From Erwinia sorbitola (GTDB lineage Bacteria; Pseudomonadota; Gammaproteobacteria; Enterobacterales; Enterobacteriaceae), in assembly GCF_009738185.1 (NCBI RefSeq), contig NZ_CP046509.1, positions 561,501-625,500 on the forward strand: DNA of 64,000 nucleotides, written 5' to 3'. Below the pieces are notes generated by a model. That model was not told where the DNA came from, ran no database searches, and saw nothing but the letters and a program-made list of their open reading frames with translations. Of this stretch, positions 8,627-17,608 are shown piece after piece. Each line of letters begins with the position of its first letter. Positions within the stretch are counted from its first letter, which is position 1. The position numbers and the translations under genes were made by a program.

Positions 8627-10135
8627 TTAATCGTCGCCGTTCAGGCCTGCGCGGTTCAGCAGGAACTGAGACAGCAGAGCAACCGGACGACCGGTAGCTC
8701 CTTTAGCTTTGCCTGAACGCCAGGCGGTGCCTGCCACATCCAGGTGCGCCCAGTTATATTTACGCGTAAAGCGCGCCAGGAAGCAGGCGGCGGTGATGGC
8801 ACCACCAGGACGGCCACCAATATTCGCCATATCGGCAAAATTGGAGTCCAGCTGCTCCTGATATTCATCAGCCATTGGCAGACGCCATGCGCGATCGCCA
8901 GCCTGTTCGGATGCACCAATCAGCTCGTGGGCCAGCGGGTTGTGGTTTGACAGCAGACCGCTGATATGGTGGCCCAGCGCAATAACGCAGGCTCCGGTCA
9001 GCGTGGCTACATCGATCACCACATCCGGGTCAAAGCGCTCAACGTAGGTCAGGGCATCGCACAGCACCAGGCGACCTTCCGCATCGGTGTTAAGCACTTC
9101 TACGGTCTGGCCGGACATCGTCGTCAGCACGTCACCCGGACGGTAAGCGCGGCCACCCGGCATGTTTTCACAGCCAGCAAGTACGCCAACAACGTTCAGC
9201 GGCAGCTTCAGTTCAGCCACCATGCGCATCACGCCATACACTGAGGCCGCGCCGCACATGTCGTACTTCATTTCGTCCATCGCTTCGCCCGGCTTAAGCG
9301 AGATACCGCCGGTATCAAAGGTGACGCCTTTACCGACCAGCACGATAGGACGCGCTTCTTTGTCGGGGTTCCCTTTGTACTCAATCACCGACATCAGGGA
9401 TTCATTCTGCGATCCCTGACCAACGGCGAGATAGGCATTCATCCCCAGCTCTTTCATCTGCTGCTCGCCGATGACGCGGGTGGTGATGTTGTCCCAGGTA
9501 TCTGCCAGCTGGCGCGCCTGCGAGGCGAGATAAGCGGCATTACAGATATTTGGTGGCATATTGCCGAGGTCTTTCGCCGCCTTCACACCGGCAGCCACAG
9601 CCAGACCGTGCTGAATGGCACGCTCACCGCTGGTCAGTTCACGGCGCGTTGGCACATTAAACACCAGTTTACGCAGCGGACGGCGCGGCTCGACCTTGTT
9701 GCTTTTCAGCTGATCGAAGCTGTACAGCGTCTCTTTCGACGTCTCCACCGCCTGGCGTACTTTCCAGTAAGTGTTGCGCCCTTTGACGTGCAGCTCGGTC
9801 AGGAAGCAGACGGCTTCCATCGAACCGGTATCGTTCAGCGTGTTAATGGTCTTTTGGATGACCTGCTTATACTGACGCTCATCCAGCTCACGCTCCTTGC
9901 CACAGCCAATCAGCAGGATACGTTCAGAGAGAATGTTCGGCACATGATGCAACAGCAGAGTCTGGCCGACTTTTCCTTCCAGTTCACCACGGCGCAGCAG
10001 GGCACTAATGTATCCATCGCTGATTTTATCCAGCTGTTCAGCAATCGGTGACAACCGGCGCGGTTCAAACACGCCCACCACAATACAGGCACTGCGCTGT
10101 TTTTCCGGGCTACCGCTTTTTACACTGAACTCCAT
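8627..10135 (-). CDS. pepA: Leucyl aminopeptidase PepA
   Basis: M17 leucine aminopeptidase, a hexameric di-metal enzyme; in E. coli it also binds DNA in Xer recombination and carAB control. The 502-residue product (E. coli 503) has the metal-binding segments GVTFDTGGISLKP (about residues 268-280), the lysine/aspartate site DEMKYDMCGAA (about 285-295) and the M17 signature NTDAEGRLVL (about 350-359). It is divergent from lptF and followed by a strong terminator and then holC-valS. Confidence 0.97.
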   Translation of the reverse strand: MEFSVKSGSPEKQRSACIVVGVFEPRRLSPIAEQLDKISDGYISALLRRGELEGKVGQTLLLHHVPNILSERILLIGCGKERELDERQYKQVIQKTINTLNDTGSMEAVCFLTELHVKGRNTYWKVRQAVETSKETLYSFDQLKSNKVEPRRPLRKLVFNVPTRRELTSGERAIQHGLAVAAGVKAAKDLGNMPPNICNAAYLASQARQLADTWDNITTRVIGEQQMKELGMNAYLAVGQGSQNESLMSVIEYKGNPDKEARPIVLVGKGVTFDTGGISLKPGEAMDEMKYDMCGAASVYGVMRMVAELKLPLNVVGVLAGCENMPGGRAYRPGDVLTTMSGQTVEVLNTDAEGRLVLCDALTYVERFDPDVVIDVATLTGACVIALGHHISGLLSNHNPLAHELIGASEQAGDRAWRLPMADEYQEQLDSNFADMANIGGRPGGAITAACFLARFTRKYNWAHLDVAGTAWRSGKAKGATGRPVALLSQFLLNRAGLNGDD

Positions 10136-10293
10136 GCACTCTCCTGAATCTTAAAGACAACGACGCTTGCTGCGGCTAGAATGTACCGCTTTCGTAACGT
10201 ATAGCGCTGGCGCATTACGCTGTTGTCAGATTGGGTTTTGGTGAGAATTATATTTTTTTGCATCACCAAAACGCGGTTGTTGTCATAGAATTT

Positions 10294-10418
10294 TATACTC
10301 TAAACAGTTCAAGTTGTAGCAAGGCGGCGAGTCCGCAAAGTCCCGCAGCACAGTTCACTATGTGACTGGGGGAGGGGACGAAGCCAACGCACATGCGGCC
10401 TGAAGTAACACGAGTATA
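10294..10418 (+). repeat. ERIC element, 125 bp, between pepA and lptF
   Basis: The ends TATACTC and GAGTATA are inverted repeats. Inside are AAGTTGTAGCAAGGCGGCGAG, TGTGACTGGGGGAGGGGACG and CCAACGCACATGCGGCCTGAAGT, each a close match to the ERIC consensus. The element ends 96 bp before the lptF start and 158 bp beyond the pepA start, so it may separate the two divergent promoters or lie in the lptF leader. Confidence 0.9.
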
Positions 10419-10514
10419 ACTATGACTTGGGCCATTGATGAGAATAAATGGCGTATAAGCGATGAAACTAGCGATTTTCCTGCAAAAAGACAAGTTTTCA
10501 CAGGCGTACTCAGC

Positions 10515-11615
10515 GTGATCATTATTAGATATCTGGTTCGGGAAATGCTCAAAAGCCAGCTGGCTATCCTGTTCATCCTGCTGCTGATCTTCTTTTGTCA
10601 GAAGTTAGTCAGGATACTGGGAGCCGCGGTTGATGGTGAGATTCCTACAAATTTAGTCCTGACGCTGTTGGGCCTCGGCATCCCCGAGATGGCGCAGCTG
10701 ATCCTGCCGTTAAGCCTCTTTTTAGCTATCCTGATGACCCTTGGGCGGTTATATACCGAGAGTGAGATCACCGTGATGCACGCCTGCGGCTTAGGCAAAA
10801 GCGTGCTGGTGAAAGCATCGATGATTCTGATGCTGTTCACTGCTCTGGTGGCCGCCGTCAACGTGGGCTGGATGGGCCCCTGGTCATCGCGCTATCAAAG
10901 CGAAGTGATGCAAAATGCCAAAGCGAATCCGGGGGCAGCTGCCCTGGCTGCCGGGCAGTTCCAGCAGTCCGGCGATGGTCAATCTGTGCTGTTTATCGAA
11001 AACGTTAAAGGCAACAACTTTGGTAACGTTTTCCTTGCTCAGTTGCGGCCAAAAGGCAATGCGCGCCCTTCAGTCGTGGTGGCCGATCATGGTCATATGG
11101 AGCAGCGCAAAGATGGTTCACAGGTGGTGACGCTGGATAGCGGCACCCGTTTTGAAGGCACCGCTCTGCTGCGTGACTTCCGGATAACCGATTTTAAAAA
11201 TTACCAGGCGATTGTTGGCCATCAGGCTGCAACTCTTGATCCGAACGACTCTGAGCAGATGAGCTTTAGCGAGCTGCGTAGTTCGGATAAACCCGATTTC
11301 CGCAGTGAACTGCACTGGCGTCTGACGCTGATATTCTCGGTGCTGATTATGGCGCTGATGGTGGTGCCGCTCAGTGTGGTTAACCCGCGTCAGGGGCGTG
11401 TGCTGTCGATGCTGCCAGCGATGCTGCTGTATCTGGTGTTCTTCCTGCTGCAAAGCTCGCTGCGCTCCAGCGGCAACAAAGGACGCCTCGATCCGGCGGT
11501 CTGGATGTGGGCCGTTAACCTCAGTTATCTGGGGCTGGCCATCCTGCTGAATGCATGGGATACGGTACCAATGCGCCGACTGCGCGCGCGTTTCACTCGC
11601 GGAGGATCGGTCTGA
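10515..11615 (+). CDS. lptF: LPS export ABC transporter permease LptF
   Basis: LptF is one of the two inner-membrane permeases of the LptB2FGC complex that extracts lipopolysaccharide for transport to the outer membrane. I chose the GTG at 10515 (M-IIIRYLVREMLKSQ). It gives 366 residues, the E. coli length, and matches that N-terminus; the in-frame ATG at 10422 adds a non-conserved leader. Membrane segments lie at about residues 15-35, 55-75, 100-125, 275-300, 305-325 and 335-355, with the periplasmic beta-jellyroll between. The stop overlaps the lptG start by one base (TGATG). Confidence 0.96.
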   Translation: MIIIRYLVREMLKSQLAILFILLLIFFCQKLVRILGAAVDGEIPTNLVLTLLGLGIPEMAQLILPLSLFLAILMTLGRLYTESEITVMHACGLGKSVLVKASMILMLFTALVAAVNVGWMGPWSSRYQSEVMQNAKANPGAAALAAGQFQQSGDGQSVLFIENVKGNNFGNVFLAQLRPKGNARPSVVVADHGHMEQRKDGSQVVTLDSGTRFEGTALLRDFRITDFKNYQAIVGHQAATLDPNDSEQMSFSELRSSDKPDFRSELHWRLTLIFSVLIMALMVVPLSVVNPRQGRVLSMLPAMLLYLVFFLLQSSLRSSGNKGRLDPAVWMWAVNLSYLGLAILLNAWDTVPMRRLRARFTRGGSV

Positions 11616-12691
11616 TGTTTGGTGTTCTTGACAGATATATCGGTAAAACGATTTTCAATACCATCATGGCGACGCTGTTTATGCTGGTGTCGCTCTCCGG
11701 CATCATCAAGTTTGTCGACCAGCTGCGTAAAACCGGGCAGGGTGAATACACCGCTCTCGGTGCCGGGCTGTATACCCTGCTGAGTGTGCCTAAAGATATT
11801 GAGATCTTCTTTCCGATGGCGGCACTGCTCGGTGCTCTGCTGGGCCTGGGCACGCTCGCCCAGCGCAGTGAGCTGGTGGTGATGCAGGCTTCAGGTTTTA
11901 CCCGTATGCAGATTGCCGCATCGGTGATGAAAACCGCGATCCCGCTGGTGCTGCTGACGATGGCAATTGGTGAGTTTGTTGCGCCGCAGGGCGAGCAGAT
12001 GGCGCGTAACTACCGTGCGCAACAGCTGGTGGGTGGTTCGCTGCTCTCCACGCAGAGCGGGCTGTGGGCGAAAGATGGCGATAACTTTATCTTTATCGAA
12101 CGTATTCGCGACGACAACCAGCTGGCGGGTATCAGTATCTACAGCTTTAACAAAGAACGCCGCCTGCAAACGGTTCGCTATGCCGCCTCAGCGAAGTACA
12201 ACGCGGATAGAAAACTGTGGGAGCTGGCGCAGGTGGATCAGTCTGACCTGACCGACCCGCTCCAGGTTCAGGGCAGCCAGACGCTGAGTGGCGAATGGAA
12301 AACAACCCTGACCCCGGACAAGCTGGGTGTGGTAGCGCTGGATCCAACGGCGCTGTCGATCAGCGGTCTGTATAACTATTCGAAGTATCTCAAGCAGAGT
12401 GGGCAGGTATCCGGCCGCTATGAGCTGAATATGTGGAGCAAAATCTTCCAGCCGCTTTCCGTGGCGGTGATGATGCTGATGGCGCTGTCATTTATCTTTG
12501 GCCCGCTGCGCAGCGTGTCGATGGGGATGCGGGTGGTCACCGGGATCAGCTTTGGTTTCCTGTTCTACGTGCTGGATCAGATATTTGGCCCACTGAGCCT
12601 GGTATACAACATCCCGCCACTGCTGGGGGCGCTGCTGCCGAGTGCGGCGTTCTTTGCGATTAGTGTGTTTATGCTGCTGAAACGGCGGTGA
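11615..12691 (+). CDS. lptG: LPS export ABC transporter permease LptG
   Basis: Partner permease of LptF in the LPS exporter. The start at 11615 (MFGVLDRYIGKTIFNTI) overlaps the lptF stop and follows GGAGGATCGG. The product has 358 residues (E. coli 360), six membrane segments and a periplasmic beta-domain in the middle, as in LptF. No clear terminator follows; the inverted-repeat element beginning 20 bp after the stop could act as one. Confidence 0.96.
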   Translation: MFGVLDRYIGKTIFNTIMATLFMLVSLSGIIKFVDQLRKTGQGEYTALGAGLYTLLSVPKDIEIFFPMAALLGALLGLGTLAQRSELVVMQASGFTRMQIAASVMKTAIPLVLLTMAIGEFVAPQGEQMARNYRAQQLVGGSLLSTQSGLWAKDGDNFIFIERIRDDNQLAGISIYSFNKERRLQTVRYAASAKYNADRKLWELAQVDQSDLTDPLQVQGSQTLSGEWKTTLTPDKLGVVALDPTALSISGLYNYSKYLKQSGQVSGRYELNMWSKIFQPLSVAVMMLMALSFIFGPLRSVSMGMRVVTGISFGFLFYVLDQIFGPLSLVYNIPPLLGALLPSAAFFAISVFMLLKRR

Positions 12692-12710
12692 TAAGGGCGT
12701 TATAGCCAGG

Positions 12711-13291
12711 TCAAGGGCGTTCCGGCCGCCTTGCAGGCGGTCGGGAAGGGGGAAGGCAGTCGCCCCTTCCCCCTTCACCCCCGTGCTTGCGGCAGGCGCC
12801 GCGCCCGCTTTCTGCGGGTTCCCTCAGAAAATCGGCTTTCCTGCCGGATCGGCCGTGACGGGACGTCCCTGTCCCGGCACGGCCTCTCGCCAACGTCCTG
12901 TTGGCTCGTCCTGGAAATCCGATTTCCCTCGGCGCAGCTAAGATGCCGCCTCAACGTCAAAACCCAAACCCAAACCCAAACCCAAACAAGAAACGACTTT
13001 TCTGTTTTTCTGTTTTGATCTGTTTGGATTTTGACCTGGGGTTTTGATTTTCAGGCGGCAATTAAGAATCGCTGAGGAAGCGAAGAGAACCAGGATGAGC
13101 CGACAGGACGTCGGCGAAAGTTGGTGCCGGTACAGGACGTACCGTCACCAACGATCCGTCGGTGAACAGAGCTGATGAAGGCACCGGCGAAGCCGGCGGT
13201 TCGCCTGCCGCAAGCCCGGGGCCAAGGGGCGGCGGCGACTGGCCGCCCCTTGTCGCTCAACCCACGCAGTGGGAAAGCGAAACGCCCTTGA
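12711..13291. repeat. Large imperfect inverted-repeat element (~580 bp, MITE-like)
   Basis: The region between lptG and yjiN is a long imperfect palindrome. The outer ends TCAAGGGCGTT (12711-12721) and AACGCCCTTGA (13281-13291) are perfect inverted repeats. Further in, CGTCCTGTTGGCTCGTCCTG (from about 12893) pairs with CAGGATGAGCCGACAGGACG (from about 13091), GCTTGCGGCAGGCG pairs with CGCCTGCCGCAAGC, and GCCGCCT pairs with AGGCGGC. The loop holds a CCCAAA run (about 12961-12985) facing a T-rich stretch. Short open frames here on both strands give low-complexity R/G/P-rich peptides and are probably spurious. It contains no transposase, so it looks like a non-autonomous element. Confidence 0.75.
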
Positions 13292-13359
13292 CGTTGCCCT
13301 GGCCCTTGACCTTGACCTTGCCCTGGTCGTCACGATCCGACCGAAAAAAAGACCGCCCT

Positions 13360-14658
13360 CTACAGCAGCTGCGGTAGCAGCGACAGCAAATACAAAATCA
13401 ACCCAATCACCCCACCGACTAACGTGCCGTTAATGCGGATGCGTTGCAGATCCTTACCGATATTCAGCTCCACCTGATGTGACATATCCTTCGCATCCCA
13501 GCTCTTCACCGTATCGCTGATATGGCGGCTGAGAAACGCAGAGAACTCAGGCGCGACATTGCTGGCGGCTTCTTCCATATGCTGATTGAGCGAGTTGCGC
13601 AGCGGCTCATCCTGCATCAGCGTTTCACCCAACCACTGTCCGGCTGCGCTGACTTTAGCGTGCAGCACTGAATCCGGATGATTGAGATCTTCCTTCAGCC
13701 AGGCGCGGAGATCGTTCCACAGCTGGCCGATATAGCTGTTCAGCGTCTCATCCTGCTTAAGATAGGCTTTAATCTCTTCTGCTTTCTCCGCCATCTCCGG
13801 GTCGTTGCGCAGGCGGGTAATCATTCGCTGTACCGCGCGGTTAAAGCCCTGACGCAGCTGATGGCCATCGTCATGCTCAATCTCCGTCAGAATTGACTGC
13901 ACCGCATCGGCCGCCAGCTCGGCGCTCTTTTCTCCCAGCCACTCGCTTGGCAGCATCTTCTCCTTCAGCGGATGTTCACGCTTCAGCCAGCTCACCACCT
14001 GTTGGGCAATAAATTCGTGGGTGCCGGGCTTGTTCACCAGTTGCAGTATCTGCGCCAGCGCATCGTCCAGCAGCTGCTGGTGACGGTTATTTTTGGTCAG
14101 GCTTTCAAGGATCATTGCCGCCGACTGGCTGAGATCCACCTTGTCGATCGCTTTGTGGATCGCCCGTCGCATAAACCCCTGAATACGCCGATCGTCGGCC
14201 AGGTCGAGGAATCCACGTATGGTCTTCAGCACCATCCCGCTGAGACGGGCTGCGTTGTCCGGGTGGTTCAGCCAGTGAGCGATCATCTGCGCCGGATTGT
14301 GACGGCGGATCAGCGCCAGCAGAGAATCGGTATTCAGAAACTTGTCCTGCACAAACAGCGCTAAATTGTCGGCGATACGATCCTTATTGCGCGGAATAAT
14401 TGCCGTATGACGCCCCGCCAGCGGGATCGGCACATGACGAAACAGTGCGCTAACGGCAAACCAGTCTGCCAGCGCCCCGACCATCGACGCCTCTGCTACC
14501 GCTTTCAGTCCGGCAACCCAGGGATTCGGCGGCCAGTAGAGCGGCCAGAGCACGGTGGCGATAAACAGCAGCGCTGCACCCGCCAGCAACAGCAGCGGCA
14601 GGCGCTTTGCCTGAACTAACTCACGTTCCTTATCCATAAACTCCTTAATTTTATCCAC
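13360..14658 (-). CDS. yjiN: DUF445 inner-membrane protein YjiN
   Basis: DUF445 family protein of 432 residues (E. coli YjiN about 426), function unknown. Hydrophobic segments at about residues 20-45 and 410-428 anchor the two ends. The first is followed by the conserved KAVAEASMVGALADWFAVSALFRHVP motif (about residues 53-78), with the NKDRIADNLA stretch typical of the family. The middle is helical and charged. It is divergent from the butanediol dehydrogenase gene. Confidence 0.88.
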   Translation of the reverse strand: MDKIKEFMDKERELVQAKRLPLLLLAGAALLFIATVLWPLYWPPNPWVAGLKAVAEASMVGALADWFAVSALFRHVPIPLAGRHTAIIPRNKDRIADNLALFVQDKFLNTDSLLALIRRHNPAQMIAHWLNHPDNAARLSGMVLKTIRGFLDLADDRRIQGFMRRAIHKAIDKVDLSQSAAMILESLTKNNRHQQLLDDALAQILQLVNKPGTHEFIAQQVVSWLKREHPLKEKMLPSEWLGEKSAELAADAVQSILTEIEHDDGHQLRQGFNRAVQRMITRLRNDPEMAEKAEEIKAYLKQDETLNSYIGQLWNDLRAWLKEDLNHPDSVLHAKVSAAGQWLGETLMQDEPLRNSLNQHMEEAASNVAPEFSAFLSRHISDTVKSWDAKDMSHQVELNIGKDLQRIRINGTLVGGVIGLILYLLSLLPQLL

Positions 14659-14896
14659 GAGCCAAAAAAATCCGGGTTACAGGAAAGCGGCTTCCGGCAT
14701 CCGCCCATCCACCAGGTTGAAAGGCGGATCATTATCACAGTAAGCATAGCAGGCAGCGAATCTGCACAGATCGGCGGCTAACATGCTGTGGATCAAGGCA
14801 ACCGCCACTAATTCACCAATCAGCACAAATAAGTAATGTCATGCTCAAAAAGTGGACTAATGCTTAAAGCCGGTTTCATCTGAAAAAGGTAACACT

Positions 14897-15676
14897 ATGT
14901 CGATTAATGGAAAAGTGGCACTGGTCACCGGAGCAGGTCAGGGCATTGGCCGTGGTATAGCACTGCGGCTGGCGCGTGATGGTGCGGACATCGCGCTGGT
15001 GGATGTAAACGACGAGAAAATTAAACAGGTTGCCGAAGAGATCGCGGCTCTTGGCCGCCGGGCGATTACCATCAAAGCCGATATCAGCCAGCGCGAAGAG
15101 GTCTTTGCTGCCGTTGATCAGGCTGAGAAACAGCTGGGCGGTTTCGACGTGATGGTCAATAACGCCGGTATCAGCCAGACTAAAAACCTGCTGTCAGTGA
15201 CCCAGCAGGAAGTGGAAAAAATCTTCCGGATCAACGTGCAGGGCGTGCTGTGGGGCATTCAGGCAGCGGGCAGCAAATTTAAGGCGCGTAAGCAGAAAGG
15301 CAAAATCATTAACGCCTCCTCGATTGCCGGGCATGAAGGCTTTGCGCTGCTCGGCATCTATTCCGCTACCAAATTCAGCGTGCGTGCCCTGACTCAGGCG
15401 GCGGCAAAAGAGCTGGCAGCCTTCGGCATCACGGTAAACGCCTACTGCCCTGGCGTGGTCGGCACCGATATGTGGGTGGAAATTGATAAACGCATGGCGG
15501 AAGAGACCGGAGCACCGCTGGGTGCCACCTATGATAAATACGTTTCCGGCATCGCGCTGGGCCGTGCCGAGACGCCTGACGATGTCGCTGCGTTTGTCTC
15601 CTTCCTGGCCGGGCCTGACTCCGACTATATGACCGGTCAGGCACCGCTGATCGATGGCGGACTGGTGTACCGTTGA
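14897..15676 (+). CDS. budC: SDR oxidoreductase, acetoin reductase/2,3-butanediol dehydrogenase type
   Basis: Short-chain dehydrogenase of 259 residues. The NAD-binding TGAGQGIG (residues 11-18), NNAG (about 87-90), the catalytic serine in NASSIAG (about 138-144) and YSATK (about 153-157) are all present. Overall similarity to BudC-type (S)-acetoin-forming diacetyl reductases is strong, including the VVGTDMWVEID segment and the GGLVYR end. A GAAAAAGGTAAC Shine-Dalgarno precedes the ATG. It stands alone here, without budAB, so its role in acetoin/diacetyl interconversion is inferred from family. Confidence 0.82.
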   Translation: MSINGKVALVTGAGQGIGRGIALRLARDGADIALVDVNDEKIKQVAEEIAALGRRAITIKADISQREEVFAAVDQAEKQLGGFDVMVNNAGISQTKNLLSVTQQEVEKIFRINVQGVLWGIQAAGSKFKARKQKGKIINASSIAGHEGFALLGIYSATKFSVRALTQAAAKELAAFGITVNAYCPGVVGTDMWVEIDKRMAEETGAPLGATYDKYVSGIALGRAETPDDVAAFVSFLAGPDSDYMTGQAPLIDGGLVYR

Positions 15677-15782
15677 TTTTCCAGTAAATGCTAAAAAACT
15701 GGCAGCTTCTGCACGTTATGAGGTTGCCAGAACCGCACTCTCCTCAGTAAGTTAGACAGATAAACTTCGAGGGGGATCAACA

Positions 15783-16403
15783 ATGGATGCTGCGGTACTT
15801 TCGGTAATTTCAATTGGCGGTGCGCTGGCGCTGGGCACGATCAGCCCGGGGCCAAGTTTTATTCTGGTGGCGCGCACCGCCGTCGCTTCATCACGCCGGG
15901 CGGGCATCGGTGCCGCGCTGGGAATGGGGGCGGGAAGTCTGATCTTCGCTATTATCGCCCTGCTGGGGCTGCATACGCTGCTGAACGCCGTACCGGTGCT
16001 GTGGCTGACCCTGAAAACGGCCGGGGGCATCTACCTGCTGTGGATGGCGTATAAGATGTTTCGTGGTGCCCGCGAGCCGCTGGCGCTGGAGCTGCCCGGC
16101 AGCAACGGTAAAAGCCTCAAACGTGCTTTCTTTACCGCCTTCACCACTCAGCTCAGTAATCCTAAAACCGCGATGGTGTTCGCCGGAGTATTTGCCGCGC
16201 TGCTGCCTGCGCATGTCACCACCGGGATGTTTATTACTATCCCGCTGATGGCGATGATGGTCGACGGCCTGTGGTATCTGTTTGTTGCCTATGCGCTGTC
16301 GTCACGCGGGCCGCGCAACACCTATCTGCGTTTTAAAGCTCCCCTCGACCGTTTAGGCGGCGGCGTAATGGCGCTGCTGGGCATTCGTCTGATTGTTAAA
16401 TAA
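15783..16403 (+). CDS. LysE/RhtB family amino-acid exporter
   Basis: A 206-residue membrane protein of the LysE/RhtB efflux family. It has the N-terminal GTISPGPSFILVARTAVASSRRAGIGAALG signature (about residues 20-50) and about six membrane segments; the middle FFTAFTTQLSNPKTAMVFAGVF matches family members. The Shine-Dalgarno GAGGGGGA is 8 bases before the ATG. The substrate (an amino acid or homoserine lactone-type compound) cannot be assigned. Confidence 0.88.
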   Translation: MDAAVLSVISIGGALALGTISPGPSFILVARTAVASSRRAGIGAALGMGAGSLIFAIIALLGLHTLLNAVPVLWLTLKTAGGIYLLWMAYKMFRGAREPLALELPGSNGKSLKRAFFTAFTTQLSNPKTAMVFAGVFAALLPAHVTTGMFITIPLMAMMVDGLWYLFVAYALSSRGPRNTYLRFKAPLDRLGGGVMALLGIRLIVK

Positions 16404-16463
16404 AAAAGGCCACACAACGGTGGCCGGGGAAAGAAGGCGGCAAGGGGACAGCCTCAGCCGCCT
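16404..16463. terminator. Two hairpins between convergent genes
   Basis: GGCCAC/GGTGGCC (16409-16424) is followed on the minus strand by TTTTTTA, serving as terminator for the DUF2501 gene. GGCGGC (16436-16441) pairs with GCCGCC (16457-16462), followed on the plus strand by TTTAAG, which may end the LysE-type transcript. Confidence 0.65.
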
Positions 16464-16475
16464 TTAAGAGAGAGA

Positions 16476-16991
16476 TTACGAGATAAACTGTTTACCCTGC
16501 TTCAGCACCAGATCGCAGGCTTTGGTTTTGACCTTCTTGCCGATGGCGGTATCACCCAGCGACTTGAGGTTCACCTGCTGATTGTTGCCAGTATTCAGCA
16601 GACCCATCAGGCCCTGCTTATAGTCGGTGGTTTCCTGCTGTTTCTGCGTATCCGCCAGCCCCAGCTTGCCCAGCAGCTTATCCTTCACCGATGACACATT
16701 ATTATCGACAATATTGTTCTTCACGCAGTACTCCAGCACACCCGCCGCATTGGTCATGGTGCCTGCGCTAAGTGACTGGCTGCCGCCGTTCAACAGCCCG
16801 GTAAGCGCACCAATGGAGTTACCCGCCGGGGCAGCGTTCGCGCCGGAGGTATTGGTGGTGCTGTTATTGTTTTGGCCCAGCGCACTGGCGGCAGAACTGA
16901 GCTGATCCTGCCAGCTTGCAGCACCCGCTGCGGCGCTGAACAGTGCGGTAGAAACAGAACATGCCAGAACCCATTTCATTGCTGCATTCAT
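16476..16991 (-). CDS. yjjA: DUF2501 secreted protein (YjjA-like)
   Basis: A 171-residue DUF2501 protein with an N-terminal signal peptide (about residues 1-24, ending GAASWQDQ) and a Ser/Asn/Gly/Thr-rich stretch (about residues 25-60). The family domain follows (GVLEYCVKNNIVDNNVSSVKDKLLGKLG) with two conserved cysteines. It is probably periplasmic, function unknown. The start is uncertain: ATG at 16991, 16979 and 17003 are all in frame and none has a clear Shine-Dalgarno. I chose 16991 for a normal signal peptide. Confidence 0.8.
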   Translation of the reverse strand: MNAAMKWVLACSVSTALFSAAAGAASWQDQLSSAASALGQNNNSTTNTSGANAAPAGNSIGALTGLLNGGSQSLSAGTMTNAAGVLEYCVKNNIVDNNVSSVKDKLLGKLGLADTQKQQETTDYKQGLMGLLNTGNNQQVNLKSLGDTAIGKKVKTKACDLVLKQGKQFIS

Positions 16992-17305
16992 TGTTATACC
17001 CATTTAATGTGATATGACGCACGGCACCTTCCTGGCACCGTGCTGTAACTGATTGTTCCGACTGCCGGATAGCGACGGAGTTCCACGCGCAGCAGCCACA
17101 TAGCCATTATGGTATAAGGTTTGAGAATATTCTGTAGTAAAGGGCTGCTCTGGCAGTGAACGTGGAGGAAAAGCTATAAAGGCAGGTGCGAAGCCGTTGT
17201 ACAAATCGGCCAGTGGGTAGAGCACATCAGACCGGCCACACAGGTAACATATCAGGGCTACCGCGTGTTTTTTCAGCACTCGAACACAGAGCATGCGGAA
17301 TAGGG

Positions 17306-17333
17306 TTGCGTATGCAGAAGGTAACGGTATAAT
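17306..17333 (+). promoter_or_regulatory. leuX promoter
   Basis: -35 TTGCGT (17306-17311) and a perfect -10 TATAAT (17328-17333), with a 16-bp spacer, lie 28 bp before the tRNA. The preceding gap (about 17004-17305) holds no gene; a short hairpin (GCACGG/CCGTGC, about 17022-17044) is all I see there. Confidence 0.75.
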
Positions 17334-17361
17334 CCACAACGTTTTCCGCATACCCTTCAGT

Positions 17362-17446
17362 GCCGAAGTGGCGAAATCGGTAGACGCAGTTGATTCAAAA
17401 TCAACCATCGAAAGATGTGCCGGTTCGATTCCGGCCTTCGGCACCA
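17362..17446 (+). tRNA. leuX: tRNA-Leu (anticodon CAA)
   Basis: An 85-nt class II tRNA with acceptor stem GCCGAAG/CTTCGGC, encoded CCA end and anticodon arm GTTGA-TTCAAAA-TCAAC, giving anticodon CAA. It has a long variable arm (CATCGAAAGATG) and T arm GGTTCGATTCC. It closely matches E. coli leuX, a well-known integration site of P4-type integrases. A broken integrase follows 160 bp downstream. Confidence 0.97.
17421..17446 (+). other. Probable attL core (3' end of leuX)
   Basis: P4-type integrases recombine in the T-arm/acceptor 3' half of the tRNA, so this segment should be the left attachment core. I looked for a second copy of CCGGCCTTCGGCACCA downstream as attR and did not find one by eye. 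The right end may therefore be deleted or diverged. Confidence 0.5.
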
Positions 17447-17488
17447 TAAGTGTGTTTGAGAACGTCCGTAACAGTCCGTAAGTTACTG

Positions 17489-17514
17489 AAAAAAAGCCGA
17501 AAGGCTTTTTTTTT
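17489..17514 (+). terminator. Terminator after leuX
   Basis: AAGCC-GAAA-GGCTT stem-loop followed by a run of T's (TTTTTTTT), about 45 bases after the tRNA CCA end. Confidence 0.8.
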
Positions 17515-17608
17515 GCTCCAAATTCGTCCGGGCACATCCGTTGCAATCCGGGCATCGCTGGGGGCATAATTGGGGGCATCCTCACTTCGATAGAAAATAT
17601 GCCCCCAA

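Noticed and set aside
12957..12985. CCCAAA run as a telomere-like or G-quadruplex functional site
   Set aside because: It is short, lies in the loop of a palindromic element, and four C-triplets alone do not show function; noted only as part of the element.
12711..13377. Several short frames (60-95 codons) with R/G/P-rich products after lptG
   Set aside because: They lie in both arms of the inverted-repeat element on both strands, have no Shine-Dalgarno sequences and mirror each other.
17004..17585. A 193-codon minus-strand frame and a 62-codon plus-strand frame across leuX
   Set aside because: Both run through the tRNA gene and its terminator; frames over tRNA-Leu of this kind are commonly spurious.
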